Under the pieces are notes generated by a model that did no database searches, was not told the origin of the DNA, and worked only from the letters and a program-made list of their open reading frames with translations. A DNA stretch of 64,000 bases from Pseudoduganella violaceinigra DSM 15887. Lineage in GTDB: Bacteria; Pseudomonadota; Gammaproteobacteria; Burkholderiales; Burkholderiaceae_D. The DNA lies in NCBI RefSeq assembly GCF_000425385.1, contig NZ_KE384358.1, positions 193,623-257,622 on the forward strand. The letters run 5' to 3'. Position 1 is the stretch's first letter, and the number at the start of each line of letters is the position of its first letter. A program made the position numbers and the translations under genes. This document shows positions 51,909-60,451 of this stretch, in pieces.

Positions 51909-53207
51909 TTAGTAAGCCGAAACAGGCACCAGACAGTGCTTGTGTTCGACGTGATATTCAAATTCTTCGCGGAACTGCTTGACGAAGGCGCGTACCGGCA
52001 TCGCGGCGGCATCGCCCAGCGCGCAGATGGTGCGGCCCTGGATGTTGTCGGCGATGGAATTCAGCATGTCCAGGTCCGAAGGACGGCCCTGGCCGTTTTC
52101 GATACGGTGGATCATGCGGTACATCCAGCCGGTGCCTTCACGGCACGGGGTGCACTGGCCGCACGACTCTTCAAAGTAGAAGTAGGACAGGCGTTCCAGG
52201 GCCTTCACCATGCAGCGCGTCTCGTCCATCACGATCACGGCGCCCGAACCGAGCATGGAGCCGGCTTTGGCGATCGAGTCGTAATCGAGGTCGGTCTGCA
52301 TCATGATCTCGCCGCGGATCACCGGAGCGGACGAACCGCCAGGGATCACGGCCTTGATCTTCTTGCCGCCGCGCATACCGCCGGCCAGCTCCATCAGCTT
52401 GGCGAACGGCGTGCCCAGCGGAACTTCGTAGTTGCCCGGACGCTCAACGTCGCCCGAGATCGAGAAGATCTTGGTGCCGCCGTTGTTAGGCTTGCCCAGG
52501 CCGAGGTAGTTTTCAGCGCCGATATTCAGGATGAACGGCACGGCGGCGAACGTCTCGGTGTTGTTGATGGTGGTCGGCTTGCCGTACAGGCCGAACGAGG
52601 CCGGGAACGGCGGCTTGAAGCGCGGCTGGCCTTTTTTGCCTTCCAGCGATTCCAGCAGCGCGGTTTCTTCGCCGCAGATGTAGGCACCGTAGCCATGGTG
52701 GGCGTGCAGCTGGAAGCTGAAGTCCGAACCCATGATCTTGTCGCCCAGGAAACCGGCGGCGCGCGCCTCTTCCAGCGCTTCTTCAAAGCGCAGGTAATCC
52801 TGGAAGATCTCGCCGTGGATATAGTTGTAGCCCACGGTGATGCCCATCGCGTACGCGCCGATGGCCATGCCCTCGATCAGCGAATGCGGGTTGTAGCGGA
52901 TGATGTCGCGGTCCTTGAACGTGCCCGGTTCGCCTTCGTCGGTGTTGCAGACGAGGTATTTCTGGCCGGGGAACTGGCGCGGCATGAAGGACCATTTCAG
53001 GCCGGTCGGGAAACCGGCGCCGCCGCGGCCGCGCAGGCCGGAGGTCTTCAGGTCGGCGATGATCGCTTCCGGCGCGATCTTCTCTTCGATGATGCGGCGC
53101 AGCGCGGAGTAACCACCGCGTTTGACGTAGTCGGCCAGGTGCCAGTTGTCGCCGTTCAGATCCTTCAGGATCAGCGGATTGATGTGACGGTCGTGCAGGG
53201 AGGTCAT
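51909..53207 (-). CDS. nuoF: NADH-quinone oxidoreductase subunit F
   Basis: A 432-residue NADH-binding subunit. GRGGAGFPTGLKW and the following GEPGTFKDRD form the NADH/FMN site; SCGQCTPCREGTGW plus a later Cys bind the N3 4Fe-4S cluster. It accepts the hydride from NADH in the cytoplasm and starts electron transfer. It overlaps nuoE by 4 nt. Confidence 0.98.
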   Translation of the reverse strand: MTSLHDRHINPLILKDLNGDNWHLADYVKRGGYSALRRIIEEKIAPEAIIADLKTSGLRGRGGAGFPTGLKWSFMPRQFPGQKYLVCNTDEGEPGTFKDRDIIRYNPHSLIEGMAIGAYAMGITVGYNYIHGEIFQDYLRFEEALEEARAAGFLGDKIMGSDFSFQLHAHHGYGAYICGEETALLESLEGKKGQPRFKPPFPASFGLYGKPTTINNTETFAAVPFILNIGAENYLGLGKPNNGGTKIFSISGDVERPGNYEVPLGTPFAKLMELAGGMRGGKKIKAVIPGGSSAPVIRGEIMMQTDLDYDSIAKAGSMLGSGAVIVMDETRCMVKALERLSYFYFEESCGQCTPCREGTGWMYRMIHRIENGQGRPSDLDMLNSIADNIQGRTICALGDAAAMPVRAFVKQFREEFEYHVEHKHCLVPVSAY

Positions 53208-53683
53208 TTCTTCAGTTCCTCCACCAGGGAGTCGATCTTATCGTTGCTCATGAAGCTGCACATGCGGTGGTTGTTCACCAGCAGTACCGGCGCGTCGCCG
53301 CAGGCGCCCATACACTCCCCTTCCATCAGCGTGAACTCACCGTCGTCGGTGGTGCCGCGGAAGTCGATGCCCAGCTTCTGCTTCAGGTGCTCGGCAGCTT
53401 TCACGCCGCCCGACAGTGCGCATGGCAGGTTGGTGCACACGGTGATCTTGTGCTTGCCGACCGGCTTCAGGTTGTACATATTGTAGAAGGTCGCCACTTC
53501 CTGCACGGCGATGGCCGGCATGCGGATGTAGTCGGCGATTTCCTTCATGGTTTCTGGCGACAGCCAGCCCAGTTCAACCTGGGCGTGGGCCAGCGCGGCC
53601 ATCACGGCCGACTGGCGCTGGTCGGCCGGATACTTGGCCAACTCGCGGTCGATTTTTTTATAGCATTCTTGGGATAACAGCAT
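53204..53683 (-). CDS. nuoE: NADH-quinone oxidoreductase subunit E
   Basis: A 159-residue thioredoxin-like subunit with the 2Fe-2S cluster N1a. Its ligands are the cysteines of VCTNLPCALSGG and GECMGACGDAPV. It works with NuoF and NuoG in the NADH-oxidising head. Confidence 0.98.
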   Translation of the reverse strand: MLLSQECYKKIDRELAKYPADQRQSAVMAALAHAQVELGWLSPETMKEIADYIRMPAIAVQEVATFYNMYNLKPVGKHKITVCTNLPCALSGGVKAAEHLKQKLGIDFRGTTDDGEFTLMEGECMGACGDAPVLLVNNHRMCSFMSNDKIDSLVEELKK

Positions 53684-53692
53684 TTCTTGCCC

Positions 53693-54946
53693 TTAGCGGT
53701 CGATTTCACCGAAAACGATGTCCTGGGTACCGATGATGGTCACGGCGTCGGCGATCATGTGGCCGCGCGACATTTCGTCCAGACCCTGCAGGTGGGCAAA
53801 GCCCGGTGCGCGGATCTTCATACGGTATGGCTTGTTGGCGCCATCGGAAATCAGGTAGATGCCGAATTCGCCTTTCGGGTGCTCCACCGCGCTGTACGCT
53901 TCGCCCGGCGGCACGTGGAAGCCTTCGGTGAACAGCTTGAAGTGGTGGATCAGCGATTCCATATTGGTCTTCATGTCCACGCGGTTCGGCGGAGCCACCT
54001 TGCGGTTGCTGGTCATGACCGGACCCGGATTGGCTTTCAGCCAGGCAACGCACTGCTTGATGATCTTGTTCGACTGGCGCATCTCTTCCACACGCACCAG
54101 GTAGCGGTCGTAGCAATCGCCGTTGGTGCCGATCGGGATGTCGAAGTCCATCTTGTCATACACTTCGTACGGCTGCTTCTTGCGCACGTCCCAGGCGATG
54201 CCCGAGCCGCGCAGCATGGCGCCGGTGAAGCCCATGGCCATTGCATCTTCCGGCGAGACCACGCCGACGCCGACGGTACGCTGTTTCCAGATACGGTTGT
54301 CGGTCAGCAGGGTTTCGTATTCGTCGACATAGGTCGGGAAGCGCTTGGTGAAGTCTTCCACGAAGTCCAGCAGCGAACCCTGGCGGTTCTCGTTACGCTC
54401 GGCCAGCGCTTTGGCGTTGCGGATCAGCGATGCCTTGTACTGCGGCATGGAATCCGGCAGGTCGCGGTAGACGCCGCCCGGACGGTAGTAAGCCGCGTGC
54501 ATACGGGCGCCGGAAACGGCTTCGTAGCAGTCCATCAGGTCTTCGCGGTCGCGGAAAGCGTACAGGAACGGGCCCATGGCGCCCACGTCCAGCGCGTGCG
54601 CGCCCAGCCACAGCAGGTGGTTCAGCAGGCGGGTGATTTCGTCGAACATCACGCGGATGTACTGCGCGCGCACCGGGACGTCCAGGCCCAGCAGCTTCTC
54701 GATCGCCATCACGTAGGCGTGCTCGTTGGACATCATGGACACATAGTCCAGACGGTCCATGTACGGCACGGATTGCAGGTAGGTCTTCTGCTCGGCCAGC
54801 TTTTCGGTCGCGCGGTGCAGCAGGCCGATGTGCGGGTCGGCGCGCTGGATCACTTCACCGTCCAGCTCCAGCACCAGACGCAGCACGCCGTGCGCTGCCG
54901 GGTGCTGCGGACCAAAGTTCAGTGTGTAATTCTTAATTTCAGCCAT
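53693..54946 (-). CDS. nuoD: NADH-quinone oxidoreductase subunit D
   Basis: A 417-residue subunit that, with NuoB, forms the quinone reduction site; the FGPQHPAAHGVLRLVLELDGE start and the conserved His/Tyr of the quinone cavity are present. In this operon nuoC and nuoD are separate genes, 2 nt apart, not fused as in Escherichia coli. Confidence 0.98.
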   Translation of the reverse strand: MAEIKNYTLNFGPQHPAAHGVLRLVLELDGEVIQRADPHIGLLHRATEKLAEQKTYLQSVPYMDRLDYVSMMSNEHAYVMAIEKLLGLDVPVRAQYIRVMFDEITRLLNHLLWLGAHALDVGAMGPFLYAFRDREDLMDCYEAVSGARMHAAYYRPGGVYRDLPDSMPQYKASLIRNAKALAERNENRQGSLLDFVEDFTKRFPTYVDEYETLLTDNRIWKQRTVGVGVVSPEDAMAMGFTGAMLRGSGIAWDVRKKQPYEVYDKMDFDIPIGTNGDCYDRYLVRVEEMRQSNKIIKQCVAWLKANPGPVMTSNRKVAPPNRVDMKTNMESLIHHFKLFTEGFHVPPGEAYSAVEHPKGEFGIYLISDGANKPYRMKIRAPGFAHLQGLDEMSRGHMIADAVTIIGTQDIVFGEIDR

Positions 54947-54948
54947 TT

Positions 54949-55539
54949 TTACTTCCCGTAGTTTTCTTCGCGGATCACGCGCGGCACGTTTTCGCGCGGC
55001 TCGATGGTCACAGGCTGGTAGACAACGCGCTTCTGCTCCTGGTCATAGCGCATTTCAACGTAGCCCGACACTGGGAAGTCCTTGCGGAATGGGTGGCCGA
55101 TGAAACCGTAGTCGGTCAGGATGCGGCGCAGGTCGTCGTGGCCGTCAAAGATGATGCCGTACAGGTCGAACGCTTCGCGCTCGAACCAGTTGGCGGCGCG
55201 CCAGATCGGGGTCACGGAGGCCAGGATCGGCATCTCGTCGTCCGGCGCGAACGCGCGGACGCGCAGGCGCCAGTTCTTTTGCACCGACAGCAGATGGGTC
55301 ACGGCCGCGAAGCGCAGGCCGTCCCAGGTGCCCTCACCGTAGGTCGAGTAGTCAACGCCGCACAGGTCGATCAGCGTATCAAAACGCAAAGCTGCGTCGT
55401 CGCGCAGCTCTTGCATTACCTGGAAGTAGTCCCCAGATTTGACTGTAATCGTCACCTCGCCCAGCGCGACGACGACGGAGGCCCGCTCGCCCAGCTTTTG
55501 CTCGAGGGCGGAGACCAGTGTTTGCAGATGTGTATTCAT
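54949..55539 (-). CDS. nuoC: NADH-quinone oxidoreductase subunit C
   Basis: A 196-residue peripheral subunit (30-kDa type) with the signature ERE(A)FDLYGIIFDGHDDLRRIL, which contacts NuoD and NuoB. It lies 6 nt after nuoB. Confidence 0.98.
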   Translation of the reverse strand: MNTHLQTLVSALEQKLGERASVVVALGEVTITVKSGDYFQVMQELRDDAALRFDTLIDLCGVDYSTYGEGTWDGLRFAAVTHLLSVQKNWRLRVRAFAPDDEMPILASVTPIWRAANWFEREAFDLYGIIFDGHDDLRRILTDYGFIGHPFRKDFPVSGYVEMRYDQEQKRVVYQPVTIEPRENVPRVIREENYGK

Positions 55540-55545
55540 GTGGTC

Positions 55546-56022
55546 TTAGCGCGCGATCGTGTTGGTCTTCTTGATCTTGTTATGCAGCTGCAGGATGCCG
55601 TACAGCAGTGCTTCCGCAGTCGGCGGGCAGCCCGGCACGTACACGTCAACCGGCACGATACGGTCGCAACCGCGCACCACGGAGTACGAGTAGTGGTAGT
55701 AGCCGCCGCCATTGGCGCAGGAGCCCATGGAGATCACCCAGCGCGGATCAGGCATCTGGTCATAGACCTTGCGCAGCGCAGGGGCCATCTTGTTGCACAG
55801 GGTGCCGGCCACGATCATCACGTCGGATTGACGCGGGGATGGACGGAACATGAAACCGAAACGCTCCAGGTCGTAACGGGCAGCACCAGCATGCATCATC
55901 TCCACCGCACAGCAAGCCAGACCGAACGTCATCGGGTACATGGAACCCGTACGCGCCCAGTTGATTACCGTATCAAAGGTAGTGGTGATGAAGCCTTCGT
56001 TAAATACGCCTTCAATAGACAT
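55546..56022 (-). CDS. nuoB: NADH-quinone oxidoreductase subunit B
   Basis: A 158-residue subunit that carries cluster N2, the last iron-sulfur centre before quinone. The ligands are the adjacent cysteines of GLACCAVEMMH, plus Cys in SMGSCANGGGYY and VPGCPPTAEALL. It follows nuoA by 3 nt. Confidence 0.98.
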   Translation of the reverse strand: MSIEGVFNEGFITTTFDTVINWARTGSMYPMTFGLACCAVEMMHAGAARYDLERFGFMFRPSPRQSDVMIVAGTLCNKMAPALRKVYDQMPDPRWVISMGSCANGGGYYHYSYSVVRGCDRIVPVDVYVPGCPPTAEALLYGILQLHNKIKKTNTIAR

Positions 56023-56025
56023 GGC

Positions 56026-56385
56026 TTATTCCCAATCAAGGGCACCTTTCTTCCAGATATACCAAAAACCGACCACGAATTCGGCGATGAACACCATCAT
56101 CGTCACGTAACCCTGCCAGCCCAGTTCACGCATGGAGACACCCCATGGGAAGAAGAACGCAGTTTCAAGGTCGAACAGAATGAACAGAATTGCGACGAGG
56201 TAGTAACGCACGTCGAATTTCATGCGCGCATCTTCGAAAGCTTCGAAGCCGCACTCGAATGGAGAGAGCTTGGCCGCATCAGGCTTGTTCGGACCAAGGA
56301 TATGGCCCAGCACTTGCGGGACTACGCCGACACCAATGCCGACGAGAAGGAACAACAGGACGGGGAAGTAATTTTCGAGGTTCAC
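56026..56385 (-). CDS. nuoA: NADH-quinone oxidoreductase subunit A
   Basis: A 119-residue membrane subunit with three helices; the conserved ECGFEAFEDAR loop and the FDLETAFFFPW helix are intact. The GTG at 56385 is taken as start because the mature family begins MNLENYFPVLLF. The frame extends to a TTG (56424) with an unmatched N-terminus. No clear Shine-Dalgarno is seen before the GTG. It is the first gene of the nuo operon, with a terminator and tRNA-Leu just upstream. Confidence 0.94.
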   Translation of the reverse strand: MNLENYFPVLLFLLVGIGVGVVPQVLGHILGPNKPDAAKLSPFECGFEAFEDARMKFDVRYYLVAILFILFDLETAFFFPWGVSMRELGWQGYVTMMVFIAEFVVGFWYIWKKGALDWE

Positions 56386-56465
56386 GATGGGTAAGCAGCT
56401 TAGTTGAAATACGCTCGACCCCAATCACTTACTACTGAGACCAGGATCAAACGACACATCCTCGT

Positions 56466-56513
56466 AAAAAAACCAGCTAAGCCACTGAATCTTCGATTCA
56501 AACGACCTGCTGG
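56466..56513 (-). terminator. rho-independent terminator between tRNA-Leu and nuoA
   Basis: On the minus strand CCAGC (56513-56509) and GCTGG (56477-56473) close a long hairpin whose apex is a perfect TGAATC-GAA-GATTCA stem-loop; seven T's follow (56472-56466). It ends the tpiA-secG-tRNA transcript, so nuoA needs its own promoter in 56386-56465. Confidence 0.75.
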
Positions 56514-56527
56514 CTTTTGATCTTTTT

Positions 56528-56612
56528 TGGTGCCGACGACGAGACTCGAACTCGTACAGCTTGCGCCACTACCCCCTCAAGATAGCGTGTCTACCAATTT
56601 CACCACGTCGGC
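56528..56612 (-). tRNA. tRNA-Leu (anticodon GAG)
   Basis: An 85-nt gene with CCA encoded. The acceptor stem is GCCGACG/CGTCGGC, the T-loop is GTTCGAGTC, there is a variable arm of the class II (Leu) type (GGTAGTGGCGCAAGC), and the anticodon loop reads TTGAGGG, giving GAG, which decodes CUC/CUU leucine codons. It sits between secG and nuoA on the minus strand. Confidence 0.97.
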
Positions 56613-56707
56613 AATAGGCCGCTATTCTACACTGTGATCACCGCTTTGTTAATGCACATTGCGCAAAATCAAGAAGAAAAACAGCAAAAAGTTTAAAGTT
56701 GCCAGTT

Positions 56708-57163
56708 TTACTTCGCTGGCGAAGCAGCCGGCGCCGCTGCGGCAGGGGCCGACGCAGCAGGAGCGGAGGCGACTGGAGCCTCAACCGGGGCCGGGGTTGC
56801 TTCTACTGGCGCAGGCGCGGCGGCCGGCGCGGAAGCAGCCGAAGGAATCGCCGCAGCGCCTTCCACGGCAGCCGGCACCGGCGCCTTGACATTTTCCATC
56901 ACGCCGGCACCAGCCGACATATTACCCTTGCTTGCCAGGACCGACAGGCCCAGGGTGGCTGCGAAGAAGACCGCCGCTGCCAGGGCGGTCGATTTGGACA
57001 GGAAGTTCGAGGAGCCCGAAGCGCCGAACAGGCTGCCGGAGGCGCCGGAACCGAAAGCCGCGCCCATGTCGGCGCCCTTACCATGCTGCAGCAATACCAG
57101 GCCTACGATGGCAACTGCCGACAGGACCTGCAATACGATGACCAGTTTGAACAAAGTGTCCAT
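56708..57163 (-). CDS. secG: preprotein translocase subunit SecG
   Basis: A 151-residue protein. Two transmembrane helices (about 4-24 and 51-73) flank the conserved GLVLLQHGKGADMGAAFG segment, which marks SecG of the SecYEG channel. The C-terminal 60 residues are low-complexity Ala/Pro/Val repeats (APAPVEA-like), longer than the usual SecG tail and presumably flexible in the cytoplasm or periplasm. It starts 33 nt after tpiA. Confidence 0.95.
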   Translation of the reverse strand: MDTLFKLVIVLQVLSAVAIVGLVLLQHGKGADMGAAFGSGASGSLFGASGSSNFLSKSTALAAAVFFAATLGLSVLASKGNMSAGAGVMENVKAPVPAAVEGAAAIPSAASAPAAAPAPVEATPAPVEAPVASAPAASAPAAAAPAASPAK

Positions 57164-57196
57164 GCTATTCCAATTTTAATTTAAAGAAATTACAAC

Positions 57197-57943
57197 TTAC
57201 GCGGCAGCGATGATGGCGAGGAAATCCGCCGCCTTCAGTGCTGCACCGCCAATCAGGCCGCCGTCGATATCAGGCTGGGCCAGCAACTCCTTGGCGTTTT
57301 CCGGCTTCATGCTGCCGCCATACAGAATCTGCATGCCGGCGGCCGCAGCCGCATCCTTGCTTGCCACTCGGGCGCGCAGCAGTGCATGCACTTCCTGCGC
57401 CATTTCCGGGGTGGCAGTCTTGCCGGTGCCGATGGCCCAGACGGGCTCGTACGCCAGCACAATCTTTGCCAGCAGGCTGGCATCGAGCACTTCCAGCACA
57501 GCATCCAGTTGTTCGCCAACCACATCGGCGGTCTTGCCGGCTTCGCGCTCTGCCAGCGTCTCGCCTACGCACACCACCGGAACCAGGCCGGCATTTAGAG
57601 CGGCCAGCGCCTTCTGCGCTACCAGGGCGCTGCTCTCTTGATGATAAGAGCGGCGCTCGGAGTGACCGACGATGGCGAATTTGCTGCCGAAATCCTGCAA
57701 CATGGCGGCCGAGACTTCGCCAGTGTAAGCACCCGCCGCATGGGCGGACACATCCTGAGAACCCCAGGCGATGGTGCTGCCGGCGAGTTCAGACTGGCAT
57801 TGTGCCAGATACGGAGCTGGGACGCAGACCGCGGTATCGGCCTTCGCATCACCCAGACCAGCCTTGATACCGGCCAACAGGGTAGCGTTGGCGGCACGGC
57901 TGCCGTTCATTTTCCAGTTACCGATGACGAGTTTGCGGCGCAT
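57197..57943 (-). CDS. tpiA: triosephosphate isomerase
   Basis: A 248-residue glycolytic enzyme interconverting dihydroxyacetone phosphate and glyceraldehyde 3-phosphate. The active site is visible as GNWKMNG (Lys), IVGHSERR (His) and YEPVWAIGTGKTA (Glu). It is the first gene of the tpiA-secG-tRNA-Leu transcript and is divergent from a small membrane-protein gene. Confidence 0.98.
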   Translation of the reverse strand: MRRKLVIGNWKMNGSRAANATLLAGIKAGLGDAKADTAVCVPAPYLAQCQSELAGSTIAWGSQDVSAHAAGAYTGEVSAAMLQDFGSKFAIVGHSERRSYHQESSALVAQKALAALNAGLVPVVCVGETLAEREAGKTADVVGEQLDAVLEVLDASLLAKIVLAYEPVWAIGTGKTATPEMAQEVHALLRARVASKDAAAAAGMQILYGGSMKPENAKELLAQPDIDGGLIGGAALKAADFLAIIAAA

Positions 57944-58018
57944 AGTAGCTTAATTTTTAATAACCCGTTATTGTAGCGTGCGCCGTAAAGACGGGTCAAA
58001 CGCTAGACTCCGCGCCCT

Positions 58019-58405
58019 ATGAAAAATAATATTTTTGATATCTTTTACGCTTTGGGCCTGGCATTGCCGCTGGCTGTCGTGGCCGCGGCGCTGTCGCTGA
58101 CCGTCGCGCCGGAGTTTAATGAAGTCCAGCTGATCGTGGCAGCCGGCGTCCTGTTTGTGGCCTGGCCCGTGCTGGCCAGACAATGCATGGAGTGGCGTCA
58201 CGCCCCGCAAAAGCGCGCGCAGCAGCGCCGCCTGGTCACCTGGCAACTCCTGCTGCCCGTCGCCGCGACCGGCATCATGTTCCTCATTGTCCCTATCCCA
58301 CACGACTACAGCGGCGGGTTGGTCTGGGTGCTGATGTGTATCATCGGCGCCACCATCGTGTGCACCAGCTGGCTCGGGGCACTCATCGCGGTCACCTTCA
58401 ACTAA
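58019..58405 (+). CDS. small integral membrane protein, unknown
   Basis: A 128-residue protein with about four hydrophobic segments (LGLALPLAVVAAAL, LIVAAGVLFVAWPVLA, LLLPVAATGIMFLIV, WVLMCIIGATIVCTSW) separated by an Arg/Lys-rich cytoplasmic loop. No family was recognised. It is the first of a row of three membrane-protein genes; the next starts 6 nt later. Confidence 0.65.
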   Translation: MKNNIFDIFYALGLALPLAVVAAALSLTVAPEFNEVQLIVAAGVLFVAWPVLARQCMEWRHAPQKRAQQRRLVTWQLLLPVAATGIMFLIVPIPHDYSGGLVWVLMCIIGATIVCTSWLGALIAVTFN

Positions 58406-58411
58406 AACAGC

Positions 58412-59083
58412 GTGAAGACATTTTCCCGCGTTATTTTGGGTATCGGGATGGGATTTCTCCAGGCCTTGCTGCTGGGCGTAGTGTGCTCATGGCTATTCCG
58501 AAGCGACGACGCCGGGGCAAAGGTGCTCCTGATCGCGTGGCCGGCACTGGCCTGGCGCCGCCTGGCTAAACCGGCAACCGTTCGCGGCAGCGCGACGCCG
58601 CAGCCATTGCCCTTATCACAGGACGTATCTACCAATAGCACCCAGGCGAATAAGACAGGCCGTAACTATCTGAAAAAAGCGGCCCGCATTAGCGCAGGGA
58701 CCCTGCTGGCGTTTTGCGAAGCTGTGGCGTTGTCGATCCTGGCCGGCTGCCTGACGAAGAGCTTTGAGAATGCCGTCACCGCCCTCTTGCTCGGCTGGCC
58801 GGTACTCATCTGGCGCCGCTTGCGCAAGCTATCCATCCCTGCCGATCAACGCCCACCATTGGCGCGCCGCATGGTCGTTCCCCTGCTTGCGGTGCCGGTT
58901 ATCCTGGCGGTGCTTCTCTATACCATCTTCTCATCCGTCACCAGGGGATCAGGAAGCGGGGACAACGCCATCCTGGCGCTCATTGCGGTAGGGCTCTTGT
59001 CAGGCGTCTTCTACTTGTTCTGGGGCGGCGCCATTGGCGCTTTCCTTTTGCACCGCGGCGCCAAGAAGAAAAAGAAGTCTTAG
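58412..59083 (+). CDS. membrane protein, unknown
   Basis: A 223-residue protein starting at a GTG, with about six hydrophobic segments arranged as two related halves (the first around GMGFLQALLLGVVCSWLF, the second around LLAFCEAVALSILAG). Each half includes a stretch of the type LLIAWPALAWRRL / LLLGWPVLIWRRL. The internal repeat suggests a duplicated module. Function unknown; it sits 6 nt downstream of the first membrane gene. Confidence 0.65.
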   Translation: MKTFSRVILGIGMGFLQALLLGVVCSWLFRSDDAGAKVLLIAWPALAWRRLAKPATVRGSATPQPLPLSQDVSTNSTQANKTGRNYLKKAARISAGTLLAFCEAVALSILAGCLTKSFENAVTALLLGWPVLIWRRLRKLSIPADQRPPLARRMVVPLLAVPVILAVLLYTIFSSVTRGSGSGDNAILALIAVGLLSGVFYLFWGGAIGAFLLHRGAKKKKKS

Positions 59084-59091
59084 AGCACCTG

Positions 59092-59190
59092 ATGAAAAAC
59101 AAGCTATTGGGAGGCTTCTTCGGCATGCCCTGGCATTGCCGCTGGCAGCAAGGCCTGCCGCAAATCTTAATGAGGAAACCCCATACGTGA
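59092..59190 (+). pseudogene. short out-of-frame remnant of a related small membrane-protein gene
   Basis: An ATG at 59092 opens a 32-codon frame (MKNKLLGGFFGMPWHCRW...) that ends on the GTG start of the next gene (GTGA overlap). An 18-nt block, CCTGGCATTGCCGCTGGC, is identical to the start region of the 58019 gene, but here it is read in another frame; one base shift would give ALALPLAA as in that protein. This looks like a decayed 5' end of a paralog joined to the next gene. Confidence 0.45.
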
Positions 59191-59435
59191 ACCAGCATTC
59201 CAATGTGCGGCAGCCTCCTGGACGCGGCCTGATCGCCCTTTTTCTCGCGCTGCCGATTGCCTTGGCGGCCATCATTGTTGCAGCCCTCACCGTAGTGGAG
59301 CCGGGGGCAAGAGGCTGGGGCTGGGGGATCATGGCCGCCCTGGCCGCAGTGCTATTGACCGGCGTCTTCGCCTATTGTTGGGGCGTCGCCTTGCTAGTCC
59401 TCATATTTCAACGCGGCTCAGGGAAGAAGCCTTAA
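59187..59435 (+). CDS. small membrane protein, unknown
   Basis: An 82-residue protein with two hydrophobic segments (GLIALFLALPIALAAIIVAAL and GIMAALAAVLLTGVFAYCWG). The GTG start follows AGGA about ten bases upstream. It might be the downstream piece of a longer gene whose 5' part is the frameshifted segment at 59092. It overlaps the converging quinone-oxidoreductase gene by 4 nt. Confidence 0.55.
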   Translation: MNQHSNVRQPPGRGLIALFLALPIALAAIIVAALTVVEPGARGWGWGIMAALAAVLLTGVFAYCWGVALLVLIFQRGSGKKP

Positions 59436-60415
59436 AGCACCTGCAGCATGATCTTGCCCACGTGGCTGCTGCTCTCCATTAGCGCGTGGGCCTGGGCCGC
59501 CTGCTCCAGCGGGAAGCTCTCGTAAATGACCGGCTTGATGTCGCCCGCTTCGATCAGCGGCCATACTTTTTCGCGCAACTGGCGGGCGATGGCCGCTTTG
59601 AAGGCCACCGACCGTGGGCGCAGCGTCGAGCCGGTGATGGTCAGGCGGCGCCTCAGCACCTGCCCCATGTCCAGCGTACCTTTGGCGCCGCCCAGCAGCG
59701 CGATGATGGCGATGCGGCCGTCATCGGCCAGGCAGCTGATTTCGCGCGGCAGGTAATCGCCGCCCACCATGTCCAGGATCACGTCGACGCCGGTATCGCC
59801 GGTCAGCTCGCGCACCACGGCAGCAAAGTCCTCGGTGCGGTAATTGATGCCGCGCGCCGCACCGAGCTTTTCGCAGGCCCGCGCCTTGTCGTCGCTGCCC
59901 GCCGTGGCGAACACGCGATGCCCCAGCGCCCGCGCCAGCTGGATAGCCGTCACGCCGATGCCCGAGGTGCCGCCCTGCACCAGCAGGGTCTCGCCCTTGC
60001 CAAGTCCGGCGCGGTCGAACACATTGCTCCAGACGGTGAAGAAAGTCTCCGGCAGCGAAGCGGCCTCCAGCGGCGACAGGCCGCGCGGCACCGGCAGGCA
60101 TTGCTCGACCGGCGCCGTCACATACTCCGCGTAGCCGCCGCCCTGGACCAGGGCGCACACCATGTCGCCGACCTTGAAGCCGCTGGCGGCCAGGTCGCCG
60201 TCCACGATCTCGCCCGCCACTTCCAGGCCTGGGATATCGGTGGCGCCCGGCGGCGGCGCGTAGCTGCCCATGCGCTGGAACACGTCCGGCCGGTTGATAC
60301 CGGCCGCATGCACGCGGATGCGCAGCTCGCCCTGCCCTGCCACCGGCAGCGGACGCTCGCACAAGCGCAGCACGTCGGCCGCGCCGGGTTTCGGGATTTC
60401 GATCGCACGCATCAT
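59432..60415 (-). CDS. NAD(P)H-quinone oxidoreductase (PIG3/Qor-like, zinc-independent MDR)
   Basis: A 327-residue medium-chain dehydrogenase/reductase. The N-terminal catalytic GroES-like domain lacks zinc-ligand cysteines, and the NADPH-binding Rossmann domain holds GGTSGIGVTAIQLARALG (about 148-165). The sequence is closest to the TP53I3 (PIG3)/QorA group, which reduces quinones with NADPH. Two adjacent ATG codons (60415 and 60412) are possible starts. It converges with the small membrane gene. Confidence 0.93.
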   Translation of the reverse strand: MMRAIEIPKPGAADVLRLCERPLPVAGQGELRIRVHAAGINRPDVFQRMGSYAPPPGATDIPGLEVAGEIVDGDLAASGFKVGDMVCALVQGGGYAEYVTAPVEQCLPVPRGLSPLEAASLPETFFTVWSNVFDRAGLGKGETLLVQGGTSGIGVTAIQLARALGHRVFATAGSDDKARACEKLGAARGINYRTEDFAAVVRELTGDTGVDVILDMVGGDYLPREISCLADDGRIAIIALLGGAKGTLDMGQVLRRRLTITGSTLRPRSVAFKAAIARQLREKVWPLIEAGDIKPVIYESFPLEQAAQAHALMESSSHVGKIMLQVL

Positions 60416-60451
60416 GGCATCACCTCTCTGGGAAAGAGGCGATTGTAGCGC

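Noticed and set aside
49635..53486. Plus-strand frame of 1283 codons opposite nuoG/nuoF/nuoE
   Set aside because: It crosses three well-supported nuo genes in antisense and has no start signal or homology.
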